A stretch of DNA of 64,000 bases from Bacteroidia bacterium (GTDB lineage: Bacteria > Bacteroidota > Bacteroidia > Flavobacteriales > Flavobacteriaceae). The notes under the pieces were generated by a model. It saw only the letters and a program-made list of their open reading frames with translations, was not told the DNA's origin and ran no database searches. The translations under genes were made by a program, and so were the position numbers. Location of the stretch: positions 1-64,000 of the forward strand of contig JAUIIU010000005.1 in assembly GCA_030431695.1 (NCBI GenBank), given 5' to 3'. Positions 35,115 through 44,685 of the stretch are shown in pieces. The stretch's first letter is position 1; every line of letters starts with the position of its first letter.

Positions 35115-37517
35115 ATGGCGAAGAGAAAAGCGTCTACATCTAAAAAAAAGAAAACCTCCCGAAAAAAAGTATCCCTTGCACTCTCCAAGCAGCAAAAGAT
35201 ATTACTAGGTAGCTTTCTCTTCTTTCTCGGCCTGGCCCTGATCTTCTCATTTGTCTCCTATTTCTTTTCCTGGCAGGCAGATCAGAGTATGGTGGGTGAA
35301 CTGGGTGAAAGAGAATTACAAGCCGAAAACTGGCTGAACAAATTCGGGAATAACGTCGCTCACTTCTTTGTCTACAACGGTTTCGGGATCGGTGCTTTTA
35401 TCATCGCCTTCCTGGTAACCCTAACCGGTATCTATTATTTCTTCGATTACGCGAAAAAACAACTCCTGCGATTCTGGTTCTGGGGCCTGTTGGTAATGGT
35501 ATGGCTTTCTGTTTTCTTCGGATTCTTCGACAAGACCCGCAATCTGTTCAGCGGGGTGATGGGATACGAGATCAATGATTTTCTGCAGGATTACCTCGGA
35601 CTTATCGGAACCATATTAATAATGGCTTTCCTGGCTATCGTTTACCTGGTTGTCCGACTGAAGATGACACCCGAGAAGGTTGGAGATGCCTTAAAACGAA
35701 CCAAAGAAGATATAGCTGCCGATTTTGTTTCCGAATCAGATTCGGAATCAGAACAGGTAGAACAGACCGATTATGAGAAGACCGTGATCGATGAAGTGGT
35801 GGAAAGCCCTGAAGAATCTGTTGTGGATCTCAGTTCTCAACTCGAAGAGGAAGAAGAAGTGGCAGAACCCTTCCTCAAAGCGAATGACTCGGACGATTCA
35901 GCCGGGAAACCTGAAGTTGAGGTAGCGATGGAAGTGGCCAGGGCTGAGGAAGAGGAGATCCTGGACGAGAATCTCAGTAAAAAGCTGGTGGAGGATTTTG
36001 GTGAATTCGACCCCACCCTGGAGCTGAGCAACTATAAGTTCCCTACCATAGAACTACTAAAGGATTACACCGGCGGACAAGGGATCACCATCAACCAGGA
36101 GGAACTGGAGGAGAACAAGAATCGTATCGTCAACACACTGAGCAATTACAAGATCGGGATCGCAAATATCAAGGCCACCGTGGGGCCTACGGTTACCTTG
36201 TACGAGATCGTACCGGAGGCCGGCATCAGGATCTCCAAGATCAAGAACCTTGAAGACGATATCGCATTATCGCTTTCGGCACTGGGAATCCGAATTATCG
36301 CACCCATACCCGGTCGGGGGACCATCGGGATCGAGGTTCCGAATAAAAAACCGAGAATTGTTTCCATGCGATCGGTGATCGCCTCCCCGAAGTTTCAGAA
36401 CGCAGAGATGGAACTACCACTTTCATTGGGTAAAACGATCTCCAACGAGACCTTTGTGGTCGACCTCGCCAAAATGCCGCACCTACTGATGGCCGGAGCA
36501 ACCGGACAGGGTAAATCGGTCGGACTAAACGCCATCCTCGCCTCCCTGCTCTACAAAAAACATCCCGCGGAAGTGAAATTCGTGCTGGTTGATCCGAAGA
36601 AAGTTGAACTCACACTTTTCAACAAGATAGAAAGACACTACCTGGCCAAATTACCAGACACGGAAGAAGCTATAATCACCGACACCAACAAGGTGATCAA
36701 TACCCTGAACTCGCTCTGTATTGAGATGGACGAGCGTTATGACCTGCTGAAAGATGCCATGTGCAGGAATATAAAGGAATACAATGCCAAGTTCAAGAAG
36801 CGTAAGCTTAACCCTAACGACGGACACCGCTACTTGCCTTATATTGTGCTTGTGATCGATGAATTTGCCGATCTCATCATGACGGCCGGTAAAGAAGTGG
36901 AAACACCCATTGCCAGACTGGCACAACTCGCCAGGGCGATCGGGATCCACCTTATAATCGCCACACAGCGGCCGTCGGTAAATGTGATCACCGGTTTAAT
37001 AAAAGCAAACTTTCCTGCGCGTATTGCGTTCCGGGTAACAAGTAAGATCGATTCCAGGACCATCCTGGACAGCGCGGGGGCCGATCAGCTTATCGGACGA
37101 GGTGACATGCTATATACCCAGGGGAATGATCTAACAAGACTTCAGTGTGCCTTTGTGGACACACCGGAGGTTGCTGAAATTGTTGACTATATTGGTTCCC
37201 AGAAAGCCTATGCCAGCGCCCATATGTTACCTGAGTATGTAGGCGAAGAGGGTGGCACAAATCTTGATATAAGTGTAGAGGAACGAGATCAGTTGTTCCG
37301 GGAAGCCGCCGAGGTGCTGGTGATAGCCCAGCAGGGATCGGCATCCCTGCTTCAGCGTAAACTGAAACTGGGATATAACCGAGCCGGCCGTATCATCGAC
37401 CAGCTTGAGGCTGCCGGTGTGGTAGGGCCTTTTGAAGGCAGTAAGGCACGCCAGGTCCTGGTCCCGTCCATCGACGCATTGAATCAATTACTGGATAATG
37501 AAAGTAACGACCTATAA
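35115..37517 (+). CDS. ftsK: DNA translocase FtsK/SpoIIIE
   Basis: FtsK pumps the chromosome through the division septum and activates dimer resolution. The 800-residue protein has a very basic N-terminus, four membrane helices to about residue 185, an acidic linker (about 195-300) and the motor domain. Walker A is MAGATGQGKSVGLNAIL, and the Walker B region is YIVLVIDEFADLIM. The C-terminal winged-helix gamma domain (LLQRKLKLGYNRAGRIIDQLE) reads KOPS sites. The lolA ATG lies one base after its stop, tying division to envelope biogenesis genes. Confidence 0.97.
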   Translation: MAKRKASTSKKKKTSRKKVSLALSKQQKILLGSFLFFLGLALIFSFVSYFFSWQADQSMVGELGERELQAENWLNKFGNNVAHFFVYNGFGIGAFIIAFLVTLTGIYYFFDYAKKQLLRFWFWGLLVMVWLSVFFGFFDKTRNLFSGVMGYEINDFLQDYLGLIGTILIMAFLAIVYLVVRLKMTPEKVGDALKRTKEDIAADFVSESDSESEQVEQTDYEKTVIDEVVESPEESVVDLSSQLEEEEEVAEPFLKANDSDDSAGKPEVEVAMEVARAEEEEILDENLSKKLVEDFGEFDPTLELSNYKFPTIELLKDYTGGQGITINQEELEENKNRIVNTLSNYKIGIANIKATVGPTVTLYEIVPEAGIRISKIKNLEDDIALSLSALGIRIIAPIPGRGTIGIEVPNKKPRIVSMRSVIASPKFQNAEMELPLSLGKTISNETFVVDLAKMPHLLMAGATGQGKSVGLNAILASLLYKKHPAEVKFVLVDPKKVELTLFNKIERHYLAKLPDTEEAIITDTNKVINTLNSLCIEMDERYDLLKDAMCRNIKEYNAKFKKRKLNPNDGHRYLPYIVLVIDEFADLIMTAGKEVETPIARLAQLARAIGIHLIIATQRPSVNVITGLIKANFPARIAFRVTSKIDSRTILDSAGADQLIGRGDMLYTQGNDLTRLQCAFVDTPEVAEIVDYIGSQKAYASAHMLPEYVGEEGGTNLDISVEERDQLFREAAEVLVIAQQGSASLLQRKLKLGYNRAGRIIDQLEAAGVVGPFEGSKARQVLVPSIDALNQLLDNESNDL

Positions 37518-37518
37518 T

Positions 37519-38160
37519 ATGAAAAGGCTAGCCATAATTCTAATCGCATTTCTCAGCATTACTGCGATGAACGCACAGGATGCCAAGAGCTTGCTTAACG
37601 AAGTTTCTTCCAAAGTAAAGAGCTACGACAATATCACCATTGATTTCAAATACAACCTGAACAATTCAACGGTCAAGGTAAACCAGGACACCCGTGGCGA
37701 TGTAACCATCATGGGCAATAAGTATATACTCAACATGATGGGTACCACTCGTATGTTCGACGGCAGCAAGACCTACAATATCGTTCCGGAAGACGAAGAA
37801 GTAACCATTTCGTCCTACGATCCCAACGATGATAAAGAGATCACCCCTTCAAGGATGTTGACCTTCTACGAGAAGGGTTATACCTACAAAATGGATATTA
37901 CCCAAAATGTGAAAGGCAGGAAAATACAATTTGTGCGGTTGATACCGATCGATTCGAAAGCAGAGATCAAGAATGTTTTACTCGGAATAGACGTTCAGAC
38001 TAAACATATTTACAAATTGATCCAGAAAGATGCCAAAGGCACCGAGTATACCATCACTGTTAATTCTTTTAAAACCAATCAGCCGTTGTCCAAAACTCTT
38101 TTTACCTTTGATGAAGCAAAGTACAAAAGGGACGGCTACTACATCAATAAGTTGGATTAA
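37519..38160 (+). CDS. lolA: Outer-membrane lipoprotein carrier LolA
   Basis: LolA shuttles lipoproteins across the periplasm. The ATG at 37519 gives 213 residues with signal peptide MKRLAIILIAFLSITAMNAQ; seven extra codons in the frame overlap ftsK and are rejected. DAKSLLNEVSSKVKSYDNI begins the mature protein, and the half-barrel strands FKYNLNN, GDVTIMGNKYILNMMG and TRMFDGSKTYNIVPE are typical of the bacteroidete LolA type. The context, ftsK before and an LptF/G permease after, also fits. Confidence 0.92.
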   Translation: MKRLAIILIAFLSITAMNAQDAKSLLNEVSSKVKSYDNITIDFKYNLNNSTVKVNQDTRGDVTIMGNKYILNMMGTTRMFDGSKTYNIVPEDEEVTISSYDPNDDKEITPSRMLTFYEKGYTYKMDITQNVKGRKIQFVRLIPIDSKAEIKNVLLGIDVQTKHIYKLIQKDAKGTEYTITVNSFKTNQPLSKTLFTFDEAKYKRDGYYINKLD

Positions 38161-38166
38161 CAACGT

Positions 38167-40149
38167 TTGAAAATACTGGATCGCTACATATTGATCTCCT
38201 TCCTGAAGACGTTTTTTAGCGTCTTCATTATTTTAATGTTCATTTTTGTGTTGCAGACCATCTGGCTGTACATCTCCGAACTGGCCGGAAAGGACCTCGA
38301 TGTCTGGGTGGTACTGAAGTTCCTTTGGTACGTTTCGCCAAGGCTGATCCCGTTGGTGTTACCACTCACCATACTGGTTACCTCACTTATGGTATTCGGT
38401 AATTTTTCTGAAAAGTACGAGTTCGCTGCGATGAAATCCACAGGAATTTCCCTGCAAAGAGCCATGCGCAGTCTCACGATCTTCATTTTGCTTCTGGCTG
38501 TTACAGCCTTCTTCTTCGCGAATAACGTGATCCCCTATTCGGAGTATAAGTGGCAGAATTTACGCAGGAATATCGCTCAGGTAAGCCCTTCAATGGTTAT
38601 TGCTGAAGGTCAGTTCAGTCAGATCGGTGACGATTACAGTATAAAAGTTGCCGAAAAGAGCGGTGACCGCGACCAGTATCTTCACAATGTGATCATTCAT
38701 AAAAAAACACCTTCCAGGCCGAACGGGAACTACACGGTCATGATAGCCGATAACGGCGAATTAGCCAGCGCCCTGAACTCCAACACCCTGTCCCTGATCC
38801 TGAACGACGGCTATTACTACGAAGAGATTCAATCCACAAGCCCGGAGAAACAGCGGACAGAACCCTTTGTCAAAAGCTATTTCGAACAGTTCACCATCAA
38901 TATTGATCTCACCGAATTCAATAATACCGACGTCGATAAGGAAAACGAACTAAGCAATCATAATATGTACAAGATGAGCGAGCTTTTTGTTGAGATCGAT
39001 TCCTTGTCCATGAGCTACAGCAGCGATATAAATACCTTTGCTGATAATATGTATTACCGAAGTGGGATCTCGAATTTCGGTGATGAGAATGTTCGATACG
39101 AAGAAGGTGTAGACACCCTGAAACATATCGTGGATGTCTACCAGCCACAATTGCAGATGAATATCGTGAACATGGCCCTGAACAATGTTCGCGGAACCAT
39201 ACAGTCCACCCGATCCAAAAAAACCGAATTTCACGTGAAGACCAAGCGACTCAACAAACACGAGATCGCCCTGCACGAGAAATACGTACTGGCCTTTGCC
39301 TGTATTATCCTCTTCTTTGTAGGGGCTCCCCTGGGAGCCATCATCCGGAAAGGCGGTATGGGCCTTCCCATGGTGGTCGCCATCTTGCTCTTCCTCACAT
39401 ATCACTTCATCGGGATATTTGCCAAGAACAGTGCTGAAGATGGTACCATGCACCCTTTCATCGCGTCCTGGATCAGTACCGCCATTATGCTGCCGCTGGG
39501 GATCTGGCTCACCTACAGGGCCACAACAGACCAGGGAATCTTCGATATTGATTCCTTCCTGCAGCGATTCAGGAAAACACCGGCTTCTTCCACAGAAATC
39601 ATCTATGAGAACCTGAACCAGGAGATCTCCATAACGGATAAGGAAAAGGCGGATATTGAGCGCCTCTCAATTCAGCAATTGAAGGATGGAGTCAAGAATC
39701 ACCGTCAGTATGAATATTCACACGATTTCAGAATCGCAATGCTGCGAAAGCTGGAAGAGCACGGTATCCGACAGGAACACCTGCATGTCTCAGGAGATCT
39801 TTTCAACAAAAACTATCTCAAGGCTGAAAAACTGGTGACACGGATCCAAAAACTTTCTCTCTATACGTTGCTGATCTATGGCATCATCTTTATACTTCCG
39901 GTTTTCATACTCTTTGTAGATATGAATGATGAGACCATAACGGTTATACTTTCAGTGGTTGGAATACTGGCGCTTGTGATCTTCTATATATTACTTTTCC
40001 GAACCCAGAAAGCCACCAAAGAGCTCACAAAGCTAACCGGGGACTCTACCCTCAACGATGCCTTACTTCTTGCGGGGATCCCTTTTTACGTCTTTATATA
40101 TTTCCATTACCGCAAACATATCCGGCGCAGCTTGAAAAATGTTTTTTAA
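38167..40149 (+). CDS. LptF/LptG-family LPS-export permease, long form
   Basis: The protein (660 aa, TTG start six bases after lolA) begins LDRYILISFLKTFF, the usual YjgP/YjgQ opening. The first three helices, a periplasmic jelly-roll region (about 125-330) and a second helix group with FVGAPLGAIIRKGGMGLP and HFIGIFAKNSA follow. This is an inner-membrane subunit of the machine that extracts LPS for transport to the outer membrane. Beyond about residue 460 there is an extension of some 200 residues with two further helices (LYTLLIYGIIFILPVFILF), not part of the basic LptF/G fold. Which of F or G it is cannot be decided. Confidence 0.9.
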   Translation: MKILDRYILISFLKTFFSVFIILMFIFVLQTIWLYISELAGKDLDVWVVLKFLWYVSPRLIPLVLPLTILVTSLMVFGNFSEKYEFAAMKSTGISLQRAMRSLTIFILLLAVTAFFFANNVIPYSEYKWQNLRRNIAQVSPSMVIAEGQFSQIGDDYSIKVAEKSGDRDQYLHNVIIHKKTPSRPNGNYTVMIADNGELASALNSNTLSLILNDGYYYEEIQSTSPEKQRTEPFVKSYFEQFTINIDLTEFNNTDVDKENELSNHNMYKMSELFVEIDSLSMSYSSDINTFADNMYYRSGISNFGDENVRYEEGVDTLKHIVDVYQPQLQMNIVNMALNNVRGTIQSTRSKKTEFHVKTKRLNKHEIALHEKYVLAFACIILFFVGAPLGAIIRKGGMGLPMVVAILLFLTYHFIGIFAKNSAEDGTMHPFIASWISTAIMLPLGIWLTYRATTDQGIFDIDSFLQRFRKTPASSTEIIYENLNQEISITDKEKADIERLSIQQLKDGVKNHRQYEYSHDFRIAMLRKLEEHGIRQEHLHVSGDLFNKNYLKAEKLVTRIQKLSLYTLLIYGIIFILPVFILFVDMNDETITVILSVVGILALVIFYILLFRTQKATKELTKLTGDSTLNDALLLAGIPFYVFIYFHYRKHIRRSLKNVF

Positions 40150-40204
40150 TTGCTGCATAAGAAAGTCTGATATATACTTCACATATCGTTAACATCCCAT
40201 TCTG

Positions 40205-40212
40205 TATCTTTG
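40205..40212 (+). promoter_or_regulatory. -7 box for ribB
   Basis: TATCTTTG matches TAnnTTTG and lies 18 bases before the ATG at 40231. The 81-base gap is too short for an FMN riboswitch and contains none of its conserved elements. Confidence 0.55.
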
Positions 40213-40230
40213 TAGCGAAAATTTTTACTT

Positions 40231-41379
40231 ATGATCACTTCGGAAAAAACCGCGCATATTCAACTGAATACCATCGAGGAAGCTATTGAGGATATCAGGA
40301 AAGGTAAGATCATCATCGTGGTGGATGATGAGAACCGTGAGAATGAAGGTGATTTCATCGCTGCCGCGGAAATGGTAACCCCCGAAATGATCAATTTTAT
40401 GGCCAGGCATGGTCGCGGACTCATCTGCGCCCCGCTTACCGAAGAGCGCTGCGAAGAGCTTGAACTACACATGATGGTGGAGAATAACACCGTATTGCAC
40501 CATACACAATTCACGGTCTCCGTGGATCTGCTGGGTCATGGCTGTACCACGGGTATTTCGGTGCACGACAGGGCGAAGACCATGAAAGCGCTTGTAGATA
40601 GTGATACAAAACCCAGCGACCTGGGCCGTCCGGGACACATCTTCCCACTTCGTGCTAAAACCGGCGGAGTGCTCAGAAGAACTGGTCATACGGAAGCCGC
40701 AATCGACTTTGCACGACTGGCTGGATTAAAACCGGCCGGGATACTTGTTGAGATTCTGAATGAAGACGGCACCATGGCGAGGTTGCCTCAATTGGCCGAA
40801 GTTGCTAAAAAGTTCAACTTGAAACTGGTTTCCATCGAAGATCTCGTTGCTTACCGTATGGAGCACGACTCGCTGATAGAAAAAATGGAGGACTTCCCCG
40901 TCAATACCAAATTCGGGCATTTCCGGTTGAGAGCGTACAAACAAACCACCAACGACCAGGTTCATATCACGCTTACAAGAGGCGAATGGGAAAAGGACGA
41001 ACCTGTATTGGTTCGGGTTAATTCCACCCTGGTGAATAACGATATCCTGGGAACGCTTACCAATGATGCCGACAAAAAATTGGACGAAATGTTCCGGGTG
41101 ATCAATGAAGATGGTAAAGGCGCAATGGTCTTTATCAATCAGCAGGCCCAGTCACTCAACCTACTGAAACGGCTTTCGGAGCTTCGGAACTTGCAGAAAG
41201 ATGACGAAGTAGCCAAAGCACCGGGAATACAAATGGACAACAGGGATTTCGGTATAGGTGCACAAATACTGCACGATCTAGGCATCACGAAGATCAGGCT
41301 GATCTCCAACAGCGAGCGAACAAAACGTGTGGGAATGATCGGTTACGGACTCGAGATCACCGATTACGTCGGGTATTAA
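40231..41379 (+). CDS. ribB: 3,4-dihydroxy-2-butanone-4-phosphate synthase with degenerate GCHII domain (RibBX-like)
   Basis: The N-terminal half (about 1-205) is RibB, making the four-carbon precursor of riboflavin from ribulose-5-phosphate. It keeps [18 protein letters not shown] (30-47) and [19 protein letters not shown]. The C-terminal half has the length and fold signals of GTP cyclohydrolase II, but the zinc site is gone. Where RibA has HSECLTGD and RCDCG, this protein reads [10 protein letters not shown] and TNDADKK, without any of the three cysteines. It is therefore probably a RibBX-type hybrid without GCHII activity, despite likely annotation as RibBA. It is convergent with the DegT gene, overlapping it by four bases. 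Confidence 0.9.
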   Translation: MITSEKTAHIQLNTIEEAIEDIRKGKIIIVVDDENRENEGDFIAAAEMVTPEMINFMARHGRGLICAPLTEERCEELELHMMVENNTVLHHTQFTVSVDLLGHGCTTGISVHDRAKTMKALVDSDTKPSDLGRPGHIFPLRAKTGGVLRRTGHTEAAIDFARLAGLKPAGILVEILNEDGTMARLPQLAEVAKKFNLKLVSIEDLVAYRMEHDSLIEKMEDFPVNTKFGHFRLRAYKQTTNDQVHITLTRGEWEKDEPVLVRVNSTLVNNDILGTLTNDADKKLDEMFRVINEDGKGAMVFINQQAQSLNLLKRLSELRNLQKDDEVAKAPGIQMDNRDFGIGAQILHDLGITKIRLISNSERTKRVGMIGYGLEITDYVGY

Positions 41380-42566
41380 CGACCGGAAAGGGCTTCTTTC
41401 ATTTTCTCAGCCCTCGCTCTCACCTCTTCTTCAGTCCAGCCGATCTTAACAAGGCAGGAGATCGTCCTGCTCATCCAATGATCACTTTGTGAGAAGTCGG
41501 TATCGTTCAGGTCCTGGATCTGCTCGGTGATCTCCGAAGGTAATGTCCCTAAAGATTTCAGATCCCGCAGGTGTTCCCAGCCATTGATATAATGCCAGTT
41601 ATTCGTGTACCAGTAAAAACAACCGTCTATCCCTGCTTCAGTGAGTGCACTATGTGCGATCTGTGCCGTCGCCTCATCGGGCATGAAGAAATTCAGGAAG
41701 GAATAGTTCTCCTCCCCTGTTTCGGGTACTCTCCTGAAAGTAACCCCGGTTACACCATCCAGGGCTTCACGCATTATATCGTAGTGTTTTTTCTGAATAG
41801 CAAGTATGTCGTCCAGTTTTGATAATTGGGCCAGTCCAACCGCCGCATTCAGCTCCGAGATCCTGAAATTATAACCCAGGTGGGGATGAGTCTCCGCTCC
41901 CCTGTCGTTACCCACATGATCATGTCCGTGATCCTGGTACTGATCTGCATTGGTGATATAATGATCGAAGTTACTGATCACCGCCCCACCTTCACCACAG
42001 GTGATCGTCTTCACAAAGTCGAAAGAAAAACAACCCATATCTCCATAGCTACCCAGTGGTTTTCCCTCGTAAGTACCACCAAGCGCCTGGCAGGCATCCT
42101 CCAGCAGCAACAGGTTGTACTTGCTGCAAATTTCCTTCAGGGCTCCCAGGTCGGCCATAGACCCACACATATGAACCGGCATGATGCAGCGGGTACGAGG
42201 AGTGATGGCAGCCTCCACGGCTTTGGGATCCATTGTCAAGGTATCATCGATATCCACTAAAACGGGCACGGCACCCAGCATCATGATGGATTCAAAGCTC
42301 GCCACAAAAGTAAACGTAGGCATGATCACCTCATCACCGGCTCCGATCCCGGCCGATGCCAGGGCAACGGTTAGCGCAGAGGTTCCACTGGAAACCAGCT
42401 GACAATGATTGGACTGCATACGTTCGGCAAAGGCGGTTTCAAACTCCCTGGCCTTCCAATGGCCGTTTCGCATTCCGTCGAAACCGTATCGCATGAGGAT
42501 ACCAGATTCCAACACATCATTCACCTGTTTGCGTTCTTCGTCGCCAAATACTTCAAATCCGGGCAT
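41376..42566 (-). CDS. DegT/DnrJ/EryC1-family PLP aminotransferase
   Basis: The 396-residue enzyme carries the DegT fold: SSGTSALTVALASAG (59-73), PTFTFVASFESIM, LLLLEDACQALGGTYEGKPLG, and CFSFDFVKTITCGEGGAVIS with the PLP lysine at about Lys186. Such enzymes make amino sugars for polysaccharides. The active-site phrase FDFVKT differs from the common FSxxKxx pattern, and no sugar-nucleotide genes are adjacent, so the substrate is open. It is a single gene with its own promoter, divergent from the SDR gene. Confidence 0.88.
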   Translation of the reverse strand: MPGFEVFGDEERKQVNDVLESGILMRYGFDGMRNGHWKAREFETAFAERMQSNHCQLVSSGTSALTVALASAGIGAGDEVIMPTFTFVASFESIMMLGAVPVLVDIDDTLTMDPKAVEAAITPRTRCIMPVHMCGSMADLGALKEICSKYNLLLLEDACQALGGTYEGKPLGSYGDMGCFSFDFVKTITCGEGGAVISNFDHYITNADQYQDHGHDHVGNDRGAETHPHLGYNFRISELNAAVGLAQLSKLDDILAIQKKHYDIMREALDGVTGVTFRRVPETGEENYSFLNFFMPDEATAQIAHSALTEAGIDGCFYWYTNNWHYINGWEHLRDLKSLGTLPSEITEQIQDLNDTDFSQSDHWMSRTISCLVKIGWTEEEVRARAEKMKEALSGR

Positions 42567-42600
42567 AGTTTAAGTTTTATTTCAATGTTAAGATGGATGG

Positions 42601-42608
42601 CAAAGGTA
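42601..42608 (-). promoter_or_regulatory. -7 box for the DegT aminotransferase gene
   Basis: TACCTTTG on the minus strand matches the consensus exactly. It ends 34 bases before the ATG at 42566. Confidence 0.5.
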
Positions 42609-42712
42609 AGGGTTGCGCTCTTAATCTGAAACACTCTCATTTATTAACCTATGTTAATGTGTAGCAGGCACAAAGGCCTCAAATTTGTTTCATAATTGAT
42701 AAACCGACGATC

Positions 42713-43441
42713 ATGAATTTAAAAAAGAACACCGTGCTCATCACCGGAGGAACTTCCGGTATAGGCCTTGAGTTGGGCAAAGAACTCCTGAAACGGGATA
42801 ACACGGTCATACTGCTTGGAAGGGATAAAAGTAAACTGGATTCACTAAAAAAGGACGGTTTCGAAACTATCCGTTGCGACCTGGATAAACAGGAAGACAT
42901 CGAAGAAACCGCCCTGCTGGTACAGAATCGCTATCCCGATCTGAACATGCTCTTCAACAATGCGGGCGTTCAGTACAATTATTCATTTACCGATGCTGTT
43001 ATTCCGCTGGAAAAGATCGGACGCGAGATCGCGATCAACCTGACCGGGCAGATCATCCTGACTCAAATGCTGATCCCTATACTTAGTAATAAGGGTGCCT
43101 CTTTTATTATCAACACCACTTCGGGACTGGGCGCCTTTCCAAAATCGGATGCCTTGGTGTACAGTGCCTCGAAAGCGGCAATGCGCAATTTTACCAGGGG
43201 TTTACGCTTCAGCCTGAGACCATCGCGGATCAAAGTACTGGAATTCATACCCCCGGTCACAGCCACGGAAATGACCGCCAAACGCAGTGAAACCAAAATG
43301 CCTGCCGAACGACTGATAGCTCTTATTCTTCCGAAGTTGAAAAAAGAAAAGAAGCTGCTAACCATCCCGAAAATGAAACTATTTTTAATCATCGCCGCTC
43401 TTTTACCGGGGCTGGCCCATCGCATACTCGAAAAGAAGTAA
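42713..43441 (+). CDS. Short-chain dehydrogenase/reductase
   Basis: The 242-residue protein is a classical SDR. It has the cofactor motif TGGTSGIGLELG (residues about 11-22), the NNAGVQ strand, the catalytic serine in NTTSGLGA and YSASK with the catalytic Tyr and Lys. The arginine after the second strand (GRDKSKL) suggests NADP. Similarity in pattern to DltE-like reductases is visible, but the substrate is unknown. The C-terminus (LFLIIAALLPGLAHRILEKK) is hydrophobic and may touch the membrane. The lipoprotein gene begins 24 bases later. Confidence 0.88.
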   Translation: MNLKKNTVLITGGTSGIGLELGKELLKRDNTVILLGRDKSKLDSLKKDGFETIRCDLDKQEDIEETALLVQNRYPDLNMLFNNAGVQYNYSFTDAVIPLEKIGREIAINLTGQIILTQMLIPILSNKGASFIINTTSGLGAFPKSDALVYSASKAAMRNFTRGLRFSLRPSRIKVLEFIPPVTATEMTAKRSETKMPAERLIALILPKLKKEKKLLTIPKMKLFLIIAALLPGLAHRILEKK

Positions 43442-43465
43442 TTTAACATACCAAAACAAATCAAT

Positions 43466-43954
43466 ATGAAACTCTTCAAAAACTCAATCAACCTTATAAT
43501 GGTAGCAATCTTGGCCTTTCAGGCATGTGATACACCAAAAGAAGACAGCGTATTGCTTTCCGAAGCAGATAAAAAGGAAATAGAAACCCTGGCCCGTGAT
43601 ATCCCACTCATATTAAGCAACCAGGGCTGGGATGCCTACGAGGAAAAATTTGCCGATGGCTACCAGAACTGGTCCATGACGGGCGATAATGTCCGTTCCC
43701 GGGAAGCCTACCTGGGGTTGGTAAAGGACTGGTACGATGCCGGGAACCGCGCCACCGGTAGTGAGATCGAGACCATTGGTTTTGTACCTATCTCGAAAGA
43801 TTTGACATTCTACCTGAACGCGCAGAAAGAAGTTTTCAGGAATCCGGAGGATACAACTACCACGCTTACCCGCGATATTAGGTTTGTTTCCGTCTATAAA
43901 AAGGAAGGTGGAGAATGGAAGAATTATTTTACGGCCTTTATGGATAAACCATAA
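43466..43954 (+). CDS. Small lipoprotein with SnoaL/NTF2-like domain
   Basis: The 162-residue protein begins with a lipoprotein signal, lipobox AFQAC (Cys21). The rest resembles an NTF2-like cone: an N-terminal helix pair (KEIETLARDIPLILSNQGWDAYEEKFA), YQNWSMTG, a VKDWYDAGNR helix and strands ending TRDIRFVSVYKKEGGEWKNYFTAFMD. That pattern is common in SnoaL-like or DUF4440 proteins. No catalytic assignment is possible. It follows the SDR gene by 24 bases and is convergent with the nitroreductase gene. Confidence 0.7.
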   Translation: MKLFKNSINLIMVAILAFQACDTPKEDSVLLSEADKKEIETLARDIPLILSNQGWDAYEEKFADGYQNWSMTGDNVRSREAYLGLVKDWYDAGNRATGSEIETIGFVPISKDLTFYLNAQKEVFRNPEDTTTTLTRDIRFVSVYKKEGGEWKNYFTAFMDKP

Positions 43955-43961
43955 GCATGCC

Positions 43962-44600
43962 TTAATCGAGATCGATCACAACATCCCCGATCCCACGCCG
44001 AACCTTCTTCATGGAGGCGAACATATCGTCTTCCGCACGGAAGCCAACAGGCATGACCAGTACGGAGCGCAGCCCCAGATCCTTCAATTGGAGCAGTTCA
44101 TCGTATTTATCGGGCTCGAAACCTTCCATGGGGCAGGAATCAATGCCTTCGGCGGCACATACGGTAAGTAGGTTACCCATTGCCAGGTAGGCCTGTTTGG
44201 TAATCCAGTCCCTGATCTCAGCCTCGTTCTTGTTCGAAAAATAATCGAGCAGGTAATCCTCGTAGTCATCCAGTATCTTCCTGTCGGTATTTCGGATCTC
44301 TTCCACCCTGTTGAAATGATCCCGAACGAACTGTTGTGAAATGGTTTCCTCCACACAAAAGACCAGCACATGCGAAGCATCCCTCACCTGAAGTTGTTTC
44401 ATGGTTATGGGCGGCAGCTGCTCTTTGATCTTATCGTCGCTTATCACCAGCATCCGAAGCGGTTGCAGTCCATAGGAGGTTGCCGTAAGATTAAAGGCGG
44501 CCTTTAAGACAGTCACCTGGTCATCAGAAAGTTTTTTATTCGGGTCGAATTTCTTGGTGGCATAGCGCCATTGGAGGTTCTTGATTATTTCTGAAGGCAT
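43962..44600 (-). CDS. NAD(P)H-dependent nitroreductase-family flavoprotein
   Basis: The 212-residue protein has the FMN-binding start of the nitroreductase family (WRYATKKFDPNKKL) and the later motifs NLTATSYGLQPLRMLVI, QAYLAMGNLLTVCAAEGIDSCPMEGF and DLGLRSVLVMPVGFRAEDD. It reduces nitro compounds, quinones or similar acceptors in the cytosol. Proteins of this NfsB-like type often accompany oxidative-stress functions. It is a single gene with a TACCTTTG box 13 bases upstream. Confidence 0.9.
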   Translation of the reverse strand: MPSEIIKNLQWRYATKKFDPNKKLSDDQVTVLKAAFNLTATSYGLQPLRMLVISDDKIKEQLPPITMKQLQVRDASHVLVFCVEETISQQFVRDHFNRVEEIRNTDRKILDDYEDYLLDYFSNKNEAEIRDWITKQAYLAMGNLLTVCAAEGIDSCPMEGFEPDKYDELLQLKDLGLRSVLVMPVGFRAEDDMFASMKKVRRGIGDVVIDLD

Positions 44601-44613
44601 AAGCTATTTTTTG

Positions 44614-44621
44614 CAAAGGTA
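44614..44621 (-). promoter_or_regulatory. -7 box for the nitroreductase gene
   Basis: TACCTTTG on the minus strand matches the consensus exactly and ends 13 bases before the ATG at 44600. Confidence 0.5.
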
Positions 44622-44685
44622 GAGATACCCAACGAACTTATAAATTACAAAGTATTAGATTATTTGAAGTTAAAATAGGAGAATC

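Noticed and set aside
40150-40230. FMN riboswitch before the riboflavin gene
   Set aside because: The 80-base gap is too short and lacks the conserved RFN element; only a TATCTTTG box is visible.
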